Of a stretch of 64,000 bases of DNA, positions 54,886 through 64,000 are shown in pieces (position 1 is the stretch's first letter; every line of letters starts with the position of its first letter). This stretch comes from Poriferisodalis sp965237655. Its GTDB lineage: Bacteria > Actinomycetota > Acidimicrobiia > Acidimicrobiales > Poriferisodalaceae. The stretch lies in contig NZ_CBDEGB010000001.1 of the NCBI RefSeq assembly GCF_965237655.1, positions 1,116,001 to 1,180,000 on the forward strand, read 5' to 3'. The position numbers were made by a program, and so were the translations under genes. The notes under the pieces are model-generated. The model was not told the origin of the DNA. It was given only the letters and a program-made list of their open reading frames with translations, and made no database searches.

Positions 54886-56484
54886 GTGAATCTGGGAATG
54901 CTGCTCTTCATGCCAGCGACCATTGCTGGCGAACAGGTCATCTTGATCGACACCTCGACGGAGTCGAGCGACGGCTCAGCGTCGGTGGCCGGCGGCGGCA
55001 CTGCGCGCGAAGTCACCTACCAGGATCTGCTCGACAACGTGTCACGCACCGCGGGAATGTTGACGACGCTCGGCGTCGGTGTCGGCGACCGTGTCGGCAT
55101 CTTCGCCACCAACAGCGTGGAGTGCGTGGAGGCCATCTTCGGCGGCGCATTCGTCGGAGCCACCGTCGTGCCGATGAACTTCCGCGCCGGCGCCGAGGAG
55201 ACGGCTCACCTGCTGAGCGACAGCGGCATCAGCGTGCTGTTCACCGAATCTCGCTATAGCGATCTGATCGAGCAGAACAAGCCCGCCGACCTTGAGCACG
55301 TCTACGTGCTTGACGACCCCGATTCCTATGCATCCACACGAGACGAGGCATTCGAGCTGCCCGTTCCCGAAGATGTCGACTCCGACGGGCTGTGCGCGTT
55401 GCTGTACACCAGCGGCACCACGGCCATGCCCAAGGGCGTGAAGCTCACGAACGGCGCCATCACCGGCTACGTGATGGGCACCAACGACGCCGCCACGGGC
55501 GAGGACATGGGTCGCATGGCGGTGGCCGCGCCGCTCTACCACATCGCGGGGCTGACCTCGATGCTGAACGCCCTGTACAGCGGGCGCGTTGTGGTGCTGT
55601 TGCCCCAATTCGAGGCTTCGTCGTGGATCGATTGCGTGCAGGCGCACTCGGTGACCCACGCCTTCCTGGTGCCCACCATGCTCGCTCGGGTGCTTGAGGC
55701 GCCCAATTTTGCTCACGAGGCGTTCGGCGGCCTCGAGGCGATCACCTATGGCGCGGCGCCGATGCCGCCGTCGGTGATCCGGCGAGCCATCGATCTGTTT
55801 CCGCCGAACGTTCTGTTCGCGGGGGCATACGGCCAGACCGAGACAACCTCCACGGTGGCGGTCCTCGATCCCGACGATCACCGCATCGAGGGAACCGCCG
55901 AGGAGAAGGAGCGCAAGCTGCACCGGCTGTCCTCGGTCGGGCAGGTGCTGGAGGACGTACAGGTCCGCGTCGTCGACGCCGACAGCGGCGAGCCAGTCGC
56001 ACCGGGCGTGATCGGCGAGGTGCAGCTGAAGACGTTCCGCGCGATGGACGGCTACTGGGGCAATGACGAGAAGACCCGCGTGACGATCGACGACGAGGGC
56101 TGGGTGCACACGGGCGACCTCGGCTACCTCGACGACGACGACTACCTGTTCCTTGCCGGCCGTACAGGCGACATGATCATCCGGGGTGGCGAGAACGTGC
56201 TGCCTGATGAGGTCGAGGCTGTGCTATATGACCATCCTTCGGTGCTCGAAGCCGCGGTGGTGGGTCTACCCAGCGAGGAATGGGGCGAACGCGTCACGGC
56301 CGCGGCGGTCGTGCGGCCCGGCAGCGGCACGACCGGCGACGATCTCGTGGCCCATGCGCGCGAGCGCCTGGCGCCGTTCAAGCGTCCCGAGTTCGTGTAC
56401 CTGATGGACGAGCTTCCGCGGACCTCCACCGGCAAGCTGCTGCGCCGCGACCTCATACCGATGCTCGCAGAGCTGGGAATCTGA
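54886..56484 (+). CDS. Acyl-CoA ligase (ANL superfamily)
   Basis: From GTG 54886, after a CAGGGGG ribosome-binding-like run, the 532-residue protein reads MNLGMLLFMPATIAGEQVIL. It has all adenylation motifs: LLYTSGTTAMPKGVKLTNG (P-loop), GAYGQTETTS, HTGDLGYLDDDDYLFLAGR, GGENVLPDEVEAVLY and PRTSTGKLLRRDL, which supplies the catalytic Lys. It activates a carboxylic acid to acyl-AMP and then acyl-CoA. The substrate is not evident. Nearby CoA-transferases and the SDR suggest a CoA-ester catabolic route. Length and motifs are normal. Confidence 0.9.
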   Translation: MNLGMLLFMPATIAGEQVILIDTSTESSDGSASVAGGGTAREVTYQDLLDNVSRTAGMLTTLGVGVGDRVGIFATNSVECVEAIFGGAFVGATVVPMNFRAGAEETAHLLSDSGISVLFTESRYSDLIEQNKPADLEHVYVLDDPDSYASTRDEAFELPVPEDVDSDGLCALLYTSGTTAMPKGVKLTNGAITGYVMGTNDAATGEDMGRMAVAAPLYHIAGLTSMLNALYSGRVVVLLPQFEASSWIDCVQAHSVTHAFLVPTMLARVLEAPNFAHEAFGGLEAITYGAAPMPPSVIRRAIDLFPPNVLFAGAYGQTETTSTVAVLDPDDHRIEGTAEEKERKLHRLSSVGQVLEDVQVRVVDADSGEPVAPGVIGEVQLKTFRAMDGYWGNDEKTRVTIDDEGWVHTGDLGYLDDDDYLFLAGRTGDMIIRGGENVLPDEVEAVLYDHPSVLEAAVVGLPSEEWGERVTAAAVVRPGSGTTGDDLVAHARERLAPFKRPEFVYLMDELPRTSTGKLLRRDLIPMLAELGI

Positions 56485-56530
56485 GGCTCGATCTGAGGCT
56501 GGGCGTGAACGCGCCGGGCTCGCTCGGTCC

Positions 56531-57751
56531 GTGAGCACCACCTCGGCTCTGGGGTATCGCGACGATCACTTGCACCTGCTGGCGTGCTCCGCAGCACGCC
56601 GGTCAGTGGACGTGAGTGCCGCTACGTCCATAGAAGAGTTGCTGGCCACAGTGCGGCAAGCCGTACGGCGCCGCAGCGCCGCTGCGTTGGCTGCGCGCCG
56701 CCAAGGCGGCGCCGTGTCGGCGGGTGATGCCTCGCACTCGTGGCTGCGGGTCTGGGGCTACGACGATGCGCTGCTCGATGAGCGGCGCCATCCCACGGTT
56801 GCCGAGCTGGACTCAGTCGCCGCCGGCTATCCCGCCGTGCTTCATCACATCACCGGTCATGTGGCCGTAGTCAACACCGCCGCGGGTCGGGCACTCGGCC
56901 TCGCGTCCGGCGATGTGCTCGTCGAGCGCCACGATGTGCTAGCGGCGGTGCCGCGGCCAGACCGCGCTGCGACGGTGGCAACTGTCACAGATGTACTGAC
57001 CGAACTGGCCACCGCGGGCATCAGCGCATGCACCGATGCGACGCACACGAACGACCTCGCCGCGTTGGAACTGCTGGCTGAAGCGGCAGCGGGCGCGCCG
57101 TCTGTGGACGTCACGGCGATGGTGGGTGCCGATCGGCTCGACTCTCTCGAAGACCTGACCTTTGGCATGACCGTGCCGGGACTGTCGGCTGTGACCGATG
57201 AAGTTGGGGTGCGTATCGGTCACGCGAAGGTGATGCCGCCCCACGACGACGACAGCGCGATCGCTGAACTGGTCGCGACTGCTCGCGCCTGCCGATTTCC
57301 CGTCGCCATCCACGCAATGGACATCGACACGTTGCAAGCATCTCTCGATGCCCTCGAAGCGCATCCGCCGATCCTCGACACGACCCGGTCCGCCGAATCT
57401 GAGCGGATTGAGCCAGATCGGATTGAGCCCGATCGCATCGAACACTGTGCGCTTGCGCTGCCAGAGCAGCTCGACCGCATCGCACGGCTTGGCGTCGCCG
57501 TGGTTACGCAACCCAGCTTCGTGACCCGTCGCGCGGCGAAGTACCGCGAACAGCTTTCGGCTACCGAGCAGAGCTGGTTGTGGCCACTGGCAAGCCTGCT
57601 GCGCCGCGGGATCACGGTCACGCTTTCTTCCGATGCCCCAACCGTGCCCCCGGATCCCTCTGAGTGGATCGAAGCCGCAACCAGCCGCACCCTCGGCCCG
57701 GCCGAGCGCATCGACTCGCAGACCGCTTTGCGACTGTGCCAGTGGGGTTGA
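56531..57751 (+). CDS. Amidohydrolase family 3-like protein, shortened
   Basis: The 406-residue protein starts at GTG 56531 (MSTTSALGYRDDHLHLLACS), with a D-x-H-L metal-like motif. A Ser/His-rich region follows (LHHITGHVAVVNTAAGRALG), then ELATAGISACTDATHTNDLA, FPVAIHAMDIDTLQASLDAL and LSSDAPTVPPDPSEWIEAAT, as in YtcJ-type amidohydrolases. Family members are usually over 500 residues; this one ends TALRLCQWG* where others continue with a beta-rich tail, so the C-terminus looks cut. It follows the ligase gene by 46 bp and may share its transcript. Confidence 0.7.
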   Translation: MSTTSALGYRDDHLHLLACSAARRSVDVSAATSIEELLATVRQAVRRRSAAALAARRQGGAVSAGDASHSWLRVWGYDDALLDERRHPTVAELDSVAAGYPAVLHHITGHVAVVNTAAGRALGLASGDVLVERHDVLAAVPRPDRAATVATVTDVLTELATAGISACTDATHTNDLAALELLAEAAAGAPSVDVTAMVGADRLDSLEDLTFGMTVPGLSAVTDEVGVRIGHAKVMPPHDDDSAIAELVATARACRFPVAIHAMDIDTLQASLDALEAHPPILDTTRSAESERIEPDRIEPDRIEHCALALPEQLDRIARLGVAVVTQPSFVTRRAAKYREQLSATEQSWLWPLASLLRRGITVTLSSDAPTVPPDPSEWIEAATSRTLGPAERIDSQTALRLCQWG

Positions 57752-57837
57752 GTACCCTGCCGCGTTGCCGCTGCGCCGGCCGCATAACCGGGTTGGCTGG
57801 CGCATCGCGATTGGCTCGTTGAGCTAGGGGAGGACGG

Positions 57838-59034
57838 ATGGCCGGGCCGATGGAAGGTGTCCGTGTCGTCGAGCTGGGCGTGTGGGTCGCCGGACCAGCC
57901 TGCGGCGGGATACTCGCCGATTGGGGTGCCGACGTCATCAAGGTTGAAACACCGGACGGCGATCCGTTCCGTTCATTGGAATGGCTGTACCCAGGTGTCG
58001 GCAACCCCCCCTTCGATCTGGACAATCGGGGCAAGCGCAGTATCGCTTTGGACCTGCGACAACCGGAGGGCCTCGACGCTCTGCACTCACTGCTGGCAAC
58101 CGCCGACGTCTTCTTGTCGAACATCCGGCCCGGCGGGCTCGAACGGATGGGCCTCGACTACCCGCCGCTGTCGGAGCGTTACCCGCAGCTGATCTACGCG
58201 AGCGTGACGGGGCTATCGCTGCAGGGCGATGAACGAGATCGCCACACGTATGACGTCGGCACGTTCTGGTCGCGTGCTGGCATCGCCCGCTCACTCACCC
58301 CAGAAGGTGCCGACCTCCCTTACCAGCGTGGCGGCATGGGCGACCACATGACAGGACTGGCGGCGGCAGCCGGGGTGGCCGCAGCGCTCTATCACCGCAC
58401 CAGCAGCGGCAAGGGCCAGCTCGTCGAGTCCTCCCTGATGCGCCTGGGCGCCTACATGCTGGGCTGGGATCACAACATCACCGCGATGACCGGCGCCGAG
58501 ACCGTGGCCAGGGGTCGCGATAATCCGCCCAACCCGCTCATCAACTGCTACCGGTGCGGCGACGGCGAGTGGCTCTGGATGCTGGGCCTCGAAGGCGATC
58601 GGCACTGGCCCAACGTCGTTCGCGCGATGGATCGGCCCGAGTGGAGCGACGATCCACGCTTTGGCGACATCGTGCTCCGCTTTGAGAACACGGCAGCTCT
58701 CACGGCGGAGATGGATGCGGTCATGGCCACACGGACGCGAGCCGCCTGGGGTGAGATCTTCGATGCAAACGATGTGTGGTGGGCACCGGTGCAGTCCACT
58801 CTGGAGTTTCGATCCGACCCGCAGGCTCAGGCCGCCGGTTGCTGGGTCGAGGTGCCAGCACCTGATGGCGGTACGACCGAGATGGTCGCGACGCCCGTCG
58901 ACTTTTCCGCGACTGCTTGGAATCCCAGCGGACCATCGCCCGAGCTGGGTCAGCACACCGAGTTGATCCTGCTTCAGCACGGCTACGACTGGGATGCAAT
59001 CGAGCAGTTGAAACAGGCCGGTGTCATTCCCTGA
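57838..59034 (+). CDS. Family III CoA-transferase (CaiB/BaiF)
   Basis: The 398-residue protein starts MAGPMEGVRVVELGVWVAGP after GGGGAGGACGG. It has the family pattern GGILADWGADVIKVETPDGD, NRGKRSIALDLRQPEGLDAL and RGGMGDHMTGLAAAAGVAAA, where the Asp of MGDH is the likely catalytic residue. A tail with WAPVQSTLEFRSDPQAQAAG follows. It transfers CoA between acids; the substrates are unknown. It lies 86 bp after the amidohydrolase gene on the same strand and reads toward the DUF1015 gene. Confidence 0.88.
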   Translation: MAGPMEGVRVVELGVWVAGPACGGILADWGADVIKVETPDGDPFRSLEWLYPGVGNPPFDLDNRGKRSIALDLRQPEGLDALHSLLATADVFLSNIRPGGLERMGLDYPPLSERYPQLIYASVTGLSLQGDERDRHTYDVGTFWSRAGIARSLTPEGADLPYQRGGMGDHMTGLAAAAGVAAALYHRTSSGKGQLVESSLMRLGAYMLGWDHNITAMTGAETVARGRDNPPNPLINCYRCGDGEWLWMLGLEGDRHWPNVVRAMDRPEWSDDPRFGDIVLRFENTAALTAEMDAVMATRTRAAWGEIFDANDVWWAPVQSTLEFRSDPQAQAAGCWVEVPAPDGGTTEMVATPVDFSATAWNPSGPSPELGQHTELILLQHGYDWDAIEQLKQAGVIP

Positions 59035-59153
59035 CAGGCGCCGCGCGTCGAAACAACTGCCGACCGTGAGATAACTTCGATCCGCCGCGTTGCTGTGCGT
59101 CCCGAGCTCCGCAACACGGGCGAACGAGATGGTGCGGCGGGGAAGGAGAGCGG

Positions 59154-60329
59154 ATGATCGAGCCGGTCAGCGCGCGTGTTCTGACGCCCGAATGGGCGCC
59201 GACGGTGATACCCGCGCCATACGACTCGCTCACGCCTTCGGAGCAGGCGCAGCACCTCGCTGAGAATCCCGATTCATTTGCCCATGTCGCCGGATCGCCG
59301 CCGGAGAGCTTCGGTCACCCGAGCGAGCACTTGCAGCACGCCACGCGCAGCACCCAGGCACTTGATCGACTCATCGGGCTGGGCGCGTTCGGCTCCACCC
59401 GCGCACCGAGCCTGTACGTGCAGTGCGTCGAGGCAGACGGCCACACTCAGCATGCGTTGCTTGGGGGAGTGCGCCTCGGCTCCCATGAGCTGCGCCCGCA
59501 CGAGGACACTCAGCCTGGCCGGGTCCACGGCTTGGCAGTGCACTTCACCGAAGTCGGCCGAATGTCGAGTCCCGTCGTTGTCACAGCGCCGCGGCTGTCA
59601 GTCGTCGCCGCAGTCATCGAGGCCACCCTTGCTGCAGCTGGGTCGTCCACTCCGCTGGAGCCGCTGCTCGACACCAAGACCGCCGACGATGCGCGGGTCA
59701 CGCTGTGGCCCGCTGTCGTCCCGGGCGGCGAGGGCGCCAGCGTCGGTCTCGACGGCCCGCTGTACATCGTGGACGGGCACCACCGTGTCGCTGCCGCCAG
59801 GCAAGCCGGCTTCTCGCACGTGCTCGTGGCGTGCGCTCCCACTGATGAGCTGCACCTCGGCAGCTTCGACCGCGAGCTGAGCGAACTCGACATGATGCCC
59901 CGGCGCGTCCTGGATCTGATGAGGGCTCGCTGCGAGGTAACCGAGGTGTCCGACGTCGCCGCCGCGCGCCCCTCCGCGCCCGGGTGGATCGGCGTCGGCG
60001 TGGCGGGCCATTGGTTCCGCGCACGCCGTCGTCACACCGGGCCATCCGACGATGCTTCGCCGGTCCGCAACCCTGCGACCCGGCTGGACGCCGCTTTCGT
60101 GCACGAGTTCGTTCTCAGCGAGATCTTCGGCGTCTCGAGTGATTCCGACCCCAGGCTGACGTACCGCCCTACGACCGTCGCCGGTTCCCAAGTGCCGGTA
60201 ACGATCCTGCTGGCGCCGGTACCGCTCGGAGCGGTCTTCGAGGTGGCCGATTTCGGCGGTGTGATGCCACCGAAGACCACCTACTTCTTGCCGAAGGCCC
60301 GCTCCGGAGTGCTGCTCGTCCGCTGCTGA
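59154..60329 (+). CDS. DUF1015-family protein
   Basis: The 391-residue protein starts MIEPVSARVLTPEWAPTVIP and matches the DUF1015 pattern. The opening APYDSLTPSEQAQHLAENPD is a conserved family start. YIVDGHHRVAAARQAG holds the DGHHR box, and the end MPPKTTYFLPKARSGVLL is the family's PPKSTYFxPK motif. These proteins resemble ParB/sulfiredoxin-type nucleotide-binding folds, and some members have been linked to serine kinase activity; the role here is unproven. It follows the CoA-transferase by 119 bp. Confidence 0.82.
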   Translation: MIEPVSARVLTPEWAPTVIPAPYDSLTPSEQAQHLAENPDSFAHVAGSPPESFGHPSEHLQHATRSTQALDRLIGLGAFGSTRAPSLYVQCVEADGHTQHALLGGVRLGSHELRPHEDTQPGRVHGLAVHFTEVGRMSSPVVVTAPRLSVVAAVIEATLAAAGSSTPLEPLLDTKTADDARVTLWPAVVPGGEGASVGLDGPLYIVDGHHRVAAARQAGFSHVLVACAPTDELHLGSFDRELSELDMMPRRVLDLMRARCEVTEVSDVAAARPSAPGWIGVGVAGHWFRARRRHTGPSDDASPVRNPATRLDAAFVHEFVLSEIFGVSSDSDPRLTYRPTTVAGSQVPVTILLAPVPLGAVFEVADFGGVMPPKTTYFLPKARSGVLLVRC

Positions 60330-60383
60330 GGCCGCCTCCGCAATGCTGATCGCCCTCACTGGCGGTCACGGCGATAGCCCCAG

Positions 60384-61598
60384 CTACAGCTCGAACAGCC
60401 GGCGAGCGTTGTCGCCGATGAAGTCACGCTGCCTGTCGGCGGGGAACATGTCGACGAGTTCGTCGAGGTCGAGAACATATTCCGGGGTGTGGTCGGCGTG
60501 GGGGAAGTCGCTGGCCCACATGAACCGGTCGTGCCCGAAGCGCTTCGCGAGTGCCGGAATCGTGCGCTCGTCGGGGTCGCAGGAGATCCACACCTGACGC
60601 ATGAAGTACTCGCTCGGCTTCAGTTCCAGCGGCACCCGGGTGCCGGTGTAGGTGTGGGCGAAGACCGCGTCGATGCGGTCCAGGCAATAGCCGAGCCATC
60701 CGCCGCCCGATTCGAGCACTAGCACCTTGAGTTCGGGGAATCGGTCGAAGACCCCGTAGTCGAACAGCGACACGAATTGATGACGCACGCCGTCCGACGC
60801 GGTCATAGACGCTGTGAGCCGCAGGTCGCGCACGTGTTCCCAGGTGCCCATACGAGTGCCCTTGGTCCATTGCGGTTCGAAGGTGGGGTGAATCGCAAAC
60901 GGGACGCCCAGATCCTGCGCTGCTTGGAACACCGGGTCGTGATCGGGATGACCGAGCGGGCGCGAACTGTGTGTGAACGGTGCGACGAAGGCTCCTCGCA
61001 CTCCGTCGGCAACAGCGCGCCGCAGCTCAGCCGCCGCAGCGACGGGATCGGTGAGCGACAAGTGCGCGATAGGAACGAGCCGGTCCGAATGATCTCGGCA
61101 GAATTCGCAGATCCATCGGTTGTAAGCGCGGGTGTAGGCCTGGCTGAGCTCAGGGTCGGTGAGTTCGGCTTCCCATAGCAGTCCCATCGTCGGCAAGAGG
61201 ACCGCGATGTCGAGGCCTTCAGCGTCGAGCAACTCGATCCGTTGATGGGGATCCATGGCGCCGAATGGGATCTCGCCCAGATATGTGCGCTCGGGGTTGA
61301 ACATGATGTCAGGCAAGTCGGCTGCGCCCATTGCACCCAGCGTGGAGACCATGCCAGGGCGCGCCAGTTTGCTCAGTTGGTTGTCGATCATGAGCACTTC
61401 GAGACCGCGCTCAGGCTCGATCTCGATGCGCAATGCCCGGTCCTTGTAGCGCTCCTCGAGGTATTCCTCCCACAGGTCGGGTGGCTCGAGAATGTGTCCG
61501 TCGGCGTCCACAGCGCCAGCGTGCGCGATCTTGTGCACCTCGTGCATGTGGCGCTGATCGCCGTGAGCGGACAGGTCTCTCTGGATGGTCGTGCTCAT
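60384..61598 (-). CDS. Amidohydrolase (Amidohydro_2 family)
   Basis: From ATG 61598 the 404-residue protein reads MSTTIQRDLSAHGDQRHMHE. The metal motif appears as AVDADGHILEPPDLWEEYLE. Other family features are RLVPIAHLSLTDPVAAAAEL, VPFAIHPTF (metal His), LKVLVLESGGGWLGYCLDRI and MWASDFPHADHTPEYVLDLD (catalytic Asp). The frame extends upstream to 61799, but that part has poor coding character and overlaps the promoter of the SDR gene. It is the intact counterpart of the broken gene at 48641-49820. Such enzymes hydrolyse or decarboxylate ring compounds; the substrate is unknown. Confidence 0.85.
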   Translation of the reverse strand: MSTTIQRDLSAHGDQRHMHEVHKIAHAGAVDADGHILEPPDLWEEYLEERYKDRALRIEIEPERGLEVLMIDNQLSKLARPGMVSTLGAMGAADLPDIMFNPERTYLGEIPFGAMDPHQRIELLDAEGLDIAVLLPTMGLLWEAELTDPELSQAYTRAYNRWICEFCRDHSDRLVPIAHLSLTDPVAAAAELRRAVADGVRGAFVAPFTHSSRPLGHPDHDPVFQAAQDLGVPFAIHPTFEPQWTKGTRMGTWEHVRDLRLTASMTASDGVRHQFVSLFDYGVFDRFPELKVLVLESGGGWLGYCLDRIDAVFAHTYTGTRVPLELKPSEYFMRQVWISCDPDERTIPALAKRFGHDRFMWASDFPHADHTPEYVLDLDELVDMFPADRQRDFIGDNARRLFEL

Positions 61599-61774
61599 GA
61601 TTCCCCCGATGCGTCCGATTCGCCCCAATGATTCCGCCAGCATTCTCGCACGGTGTACATCCGATGTCAGCGGAAGCGTCCCGCCGAAGTGTCTGCCGAG
61701 CGGTACCGGCGCACGAACACGCGCCATGGGCGACAATCTGACCCTGACCGAATACCCCTGCAGAGGACGATGAC

Positions 61775-62662
61775 ATGAGCGAGGGCAACGGAAATACAAC
61801 AGGTCGTCTGGCTGGCAAGGCAGCGGTGATCACTGGCGGCGCGAGCGGCATGGGACGATCCACAGTCGAGCGGTTCCTGGCCGAAGGAGCCTCAGTCGTG
61901 ATCGGCGACCTCAACGCCGACGCAGGACACGCATTCGTGGAGGAACTGACCGCGGCTGGCCACGGCGAGCGTGCTCGCTTCACCCGCACGGACGTATCGG
62001 TAGAGGACGACGTGGCTGCCATGACCGAGCTGGCGGTCGAGGCCTTCGGCCGGCTGGACGTGGTCTTCAACAACGCCGGCATCGGCGGGGCCTTCGGCCC
62101 GATCACCGAACTGGACACCGACGCCTGGGACGAGACGTTCGCCATCCTGGTGCGCTCCGTGATGCTGGGCACCAAGCACGCCGCCAGGGTCATGATCCCC
62201 CAGGGCACCGGCGGCTCGATCATCAACACCGCATCGATTGCCGGCGTTGCCGGTGGGGCCGGCCCGCAGGCGTATTCGGCAGCCAAAGCAGCCGTCATCA
62301 GCCTGGCTCAGACAACGGCGCTGGAGTTGGCGCCCCACCGCATCCGGGTGAACGCAATTTGCCCGGGGCTGATCTTCACCCCGCTGATGCACAGCGGCAA
62401 TGAGGCCCAAGCCACCGAGGTCATGGCGGAACTGCAGCCATGGCCGGAGCGAGGCGAGGGCAGCGATATTGCATCGACGGCGCTTTTCTTGGCCAGCGAC
62501 GACAGCAGATTCGTGAGCGGTCAGCAGCTCGTGGTGGACGGCGCCATGCTGGCTGCGGGTCCACGCATCCACGGAAAGATGCACAACACGCGCAATCTGC
62601 ATCGCATGGCCGGCATGGCGTACGGCACGACCGGCAAGGCCGCTTCGGTTCGTCGCCTTTAG
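61775..62662 (+). CDS. Short-chain dehydrogenase/reductase
   Basis: The 295-residue protein starts MSEGNGNTTGRLAGKAAVIT and has the classical SDR motifs: TGGASGMG for the cofactor, GDLNAD (Asp after the second strand favours NAD), NNAG, a Ser in NTASIAG and YSAAK for catalysis. A tail of about 25 residues beyond the usual end (RIHGKMHNTRNLHRM...) may help substrate binding. It oxidises or reduces an alcohol/ketone pair. Its stop overlaps the stop of the convergent CoA-transferase gene (TTAG at 62659-62662). The upstream gene is divergent. Confidence 0.9.
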   Translation: MSEGNGNTTGRLAGKAAVITGGASGMGRSTVERFLAEGASVVIGDLNADAGHAFVEELTAAGHGERARFTRTDVSVEDDVAAMTELAVEAFGRLDVVFNNAGIGGAFGPITELDTDAWDETFAILVRSVMLGTKHAARVMIPQGTGGSIINTASIAGVAGGAGPQAYSAAKAAVISLAQTTALELAPHRIRVNAICPGLIFTPLMHSGNEAQATEVMAELQPWPERGEGSDIASTALFLASDDSRFVSGQQLVVDGAMLAAGPRIHGKMHNTRNLHRMAGMAYGTTGKAASVRRL

Positions 62663-63963
62663 CCGCGCCGCTCGTCGCTCAGCGCGTCCCGGTGATCGGG
62701 GTGTGCAATCGAGGTGAGCAGTTCAGCACGCTCGGCGAGCGTGCGGCCCCGCAGTTCCACCGCTCCGAACTCGGTTGCGACGATGTCCGCCACATACGCC
62801 GGCAGCGTCGTGGGGGCGCCCTCTTCGAGGGTTGGAACGATGCGCGAGATGCGCCCGCCCGCAGCCGTCGACGGCATCGCGACGATGGCTCGGCCTCCGG
62901 TTGCCACGCAGGCGCCGAACGCGAAGTCGGGGGCGCCGCCGGGTCCGGAGATATAGCGGCCGCCGACGACCTCGGAATTCGCCGAGCCGTCGAGCGCCAT
63001 CTGCACGGTGGACTGCAGCGCCACAAAGTTGCGTATCTGGGCGATGCCCTCGATGCCGTGGCTCAGCGAGCCACGCACCAATTGCACTGCCGGATTGCGG
63101 TCGACCCAGTCGTAGAGCCGGCGTGTGCCCATCACTTCTGCGGCCACGCTCACGCCATCGCCCAACGGCCCCTTGTGGCGGTTGTCCACCGCACCGCTGG
63201 TGATGAGGTCGATGCAAGCGTCGTTGATCATGCCGCCGTGGAGTCCGAGGTGGCGACGGTCTCCGAGGCTGGACAGCACGGCGTCGGGAATCGAGCCGAT
63301 CCCGAACTGCAGCGTGGTCCCATCGCCGATGTACTGGCCGACGTGAGTTGCGATGGCCCGGGCGGTGCCATCGACGACGGCCGGCGCTAGCTCGGCCAAC
63401 GGCTCATCGATCTCGACCAGCGCATCAAAATCGGTCCGGCGGCACTCGCCTTCCCCGTGCACGTAGGGCATCTGCGGGTTCACCTGCGCGATCACCAGCG
63501 GCGCCGATCGCAACAGCTGGACATGGCCACCCACGCCAGTGCCGAGGCTCATGCGCCCCTGCGCATCGGGCGGGCTGGCCTGGCACGCCACGACATCGGC
63601 TTCGAGCCCGCCGCTGGGGCCCACGAGGCCGGTGATGTCTGAGTAGCGGGCGGGTACGACGTCGAAGTGCGGGCTGCCGTGCGCATCGCGCAATGCGCCG
63701 CTGGGCTGCAGCGAGGTCCAGCGGAATGGGTTGCCGAGATGGTCGAGCGGTGCAGGCCTGCTGAGCAGGAATGCGCTCACGAACTCGAGTTGCTCGAAGC
63801 GATCGTGTGCAGCGTCAATCGCGCTCAGCAAGCCGTATGGGGTTGCTGAGCCCTGCGCTGCATAGACGCGTGCCCGGCGCCCGATGCGCTCGACTGCGGT
63901 GTCGAGGCTCACCTGGGTTCCGGCACGGTTGCCGTTATGAGGTGTGCGGCCGTCGGGATTCAT
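62659..63963 (-). CDS. Acetyl-CoA hydrolase / 4-hydroxybutyrate CoA-transferase-like protein
   Basis: The 434-residue protein starts MNPDGRTPHNGNRAGTQVSL. It belongs to the family I-like CoA-transferase/acetyl-CoA hydrolase group: YIGDGTTLQFGIGSIPDAVL, LGLHGGMINDACIDLITSGA, VALQSTVQMALDGSANSEVV (the region that usually bears or follows the catalytic Glu), RYISGPGGAPDFAFGACVAT. It transfers CoA from an acyl-CoA to acetate or hydroxybutyrate-type acids, or hydrolyses it. The gene is complete and starts 37 bp before the window end. It fits the local CoA-ester theme. Confidence 0.85.
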   Translation of the reverse strand: MNPDGRTPHNGNRAGTQVSLDTAVERIGRRARVYAAQGSATPYGLLSAIDAAHDRFEQLEFVSAFLLSRPAPLDHLGNPFRWTSLQPSGALRDAHGSPHFDVVPARYSDITGLVGPSGGLEADVVACQASPPDAQGRMSLGTGVGGHVQLLRSAPLVIAQVNPQMPYVHGEGECRRTDFDALVEIDEPLAELAPAVVDGTARAIATHVGQYIGDGTTLQFGIGSIPDAVLSSLGDRRHLGLHGGMINDACIDLITSGAVDNRHKGPLGDGVSVAAEVMGTRRLYDWVDRNPAVQLVRGSLSHGIEGIAQIRNFVALQSTVQMALDGSANSEVVGGRYISGPGGAPDFAFGACVATGGRAIVAMPSTAAGGRISRIVPTLEEGAPTTLPAYVADIVATEFGAVELRGRTLAERAELLTSIAHPDHRDALSDERRG

Positions 63964-64000
63964 CGATGCGGTGCTCCTCGTGTTGAGGGTCCAGCTACCG

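Noticed and set aside
57749..57751. TGA ending the shortened amidohydrolase as a read-through codon
   Set aside because: Only about a dozen unrelated codons follow before another stop, and no Cys is expected there; a truncated C-terminus is simpler.

Overview
This window comes from a high-GC actinobacterium, most likely of the Acidimicrobiia or a related lineage. That placement is an inference. It rests on the GC-rich codon use, a mycothiol-type DsbA/Rv2466c homologue, a luciferase-like (possibly F420-dependent) oxidoreductase, several family III CoA-transferases, a DUF1015 protein and an actinobacterial Tad pilus locus. No rRNA, tRNA or CRISPR array was seen.

Layout. (1) 1-4.65 kb is a transposon graveyard: an IS5-type transposase cut by the window edge, an IS3-type element split by a second IS3-type element, and broken tyrosine recombinases. 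(2) 4.68-13.9 kb, minus strand, holds a duplicated RTX tail, a double RDD membrane protein, and a secreted mosaic protein of about 2,430 residues (LRRs, Calx-beta-like segment, SGNH hydrolase, RTX repeats) with two frameshifts in its LRRs. (3) 14.0-16.5 kb is an IS21 element with a perfect 6-bp target duplication. (4) 16.9-21 kb holds an unknown membrane protein, a GAF/winged-helix regulator, and a tyrosine recombinase bracketed by a 15-bp inverted repeat. (5) 21.2-43.2 kb is a Tad (Flp-type) pilus locus: prepilin peptidase, four prepilin-like genes (three frameshifted), CpaB, TadZ, TadA, TadB, TadC, two TadE/TadG-like pseudopilins, a sugar-binding-type lipoprotein, and a 3,654-residue protein in which a prepilin-like leader is fused to about 28 Calx-beta modules. 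(6) 43.4-46.2 kb is a second, truncated copy of the recombinase, cut by an IS1182-type element. (7) 46.2-64 kb is small-molecule metabolism centred on CoA esters: CoA-transferases, an acyl-CoA ligase, an SDR, amidohydrolases, an LLM oxidoreductase, and a DsbA-family protein whose catalytic cysteine codon is TGA.

How the parts may work together. The Tad genes encode a complete secretion core (ATPase, two membrane platform proteins, peptidase, CpaB, TadZ). The giant Calx-beta protein carries the same G|xxxxE leader geometry as the pilin-like proteins, so it may be processed and exported by this machine as a calcium-binding adhesin. The regulator and the recombinase with its inverted repeats lie at the left edge of the locus and could switch it. 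A related recombinase lies at the right edge, so the whole locus looks like a bracketed, recombination-prone island. The strongest candidates for something undescribed are the putative selenocysteine DsbA (TGA at 50452-50454), the prepilin-Calx-beta fusion, and the recombinase-bracketed Tad island.
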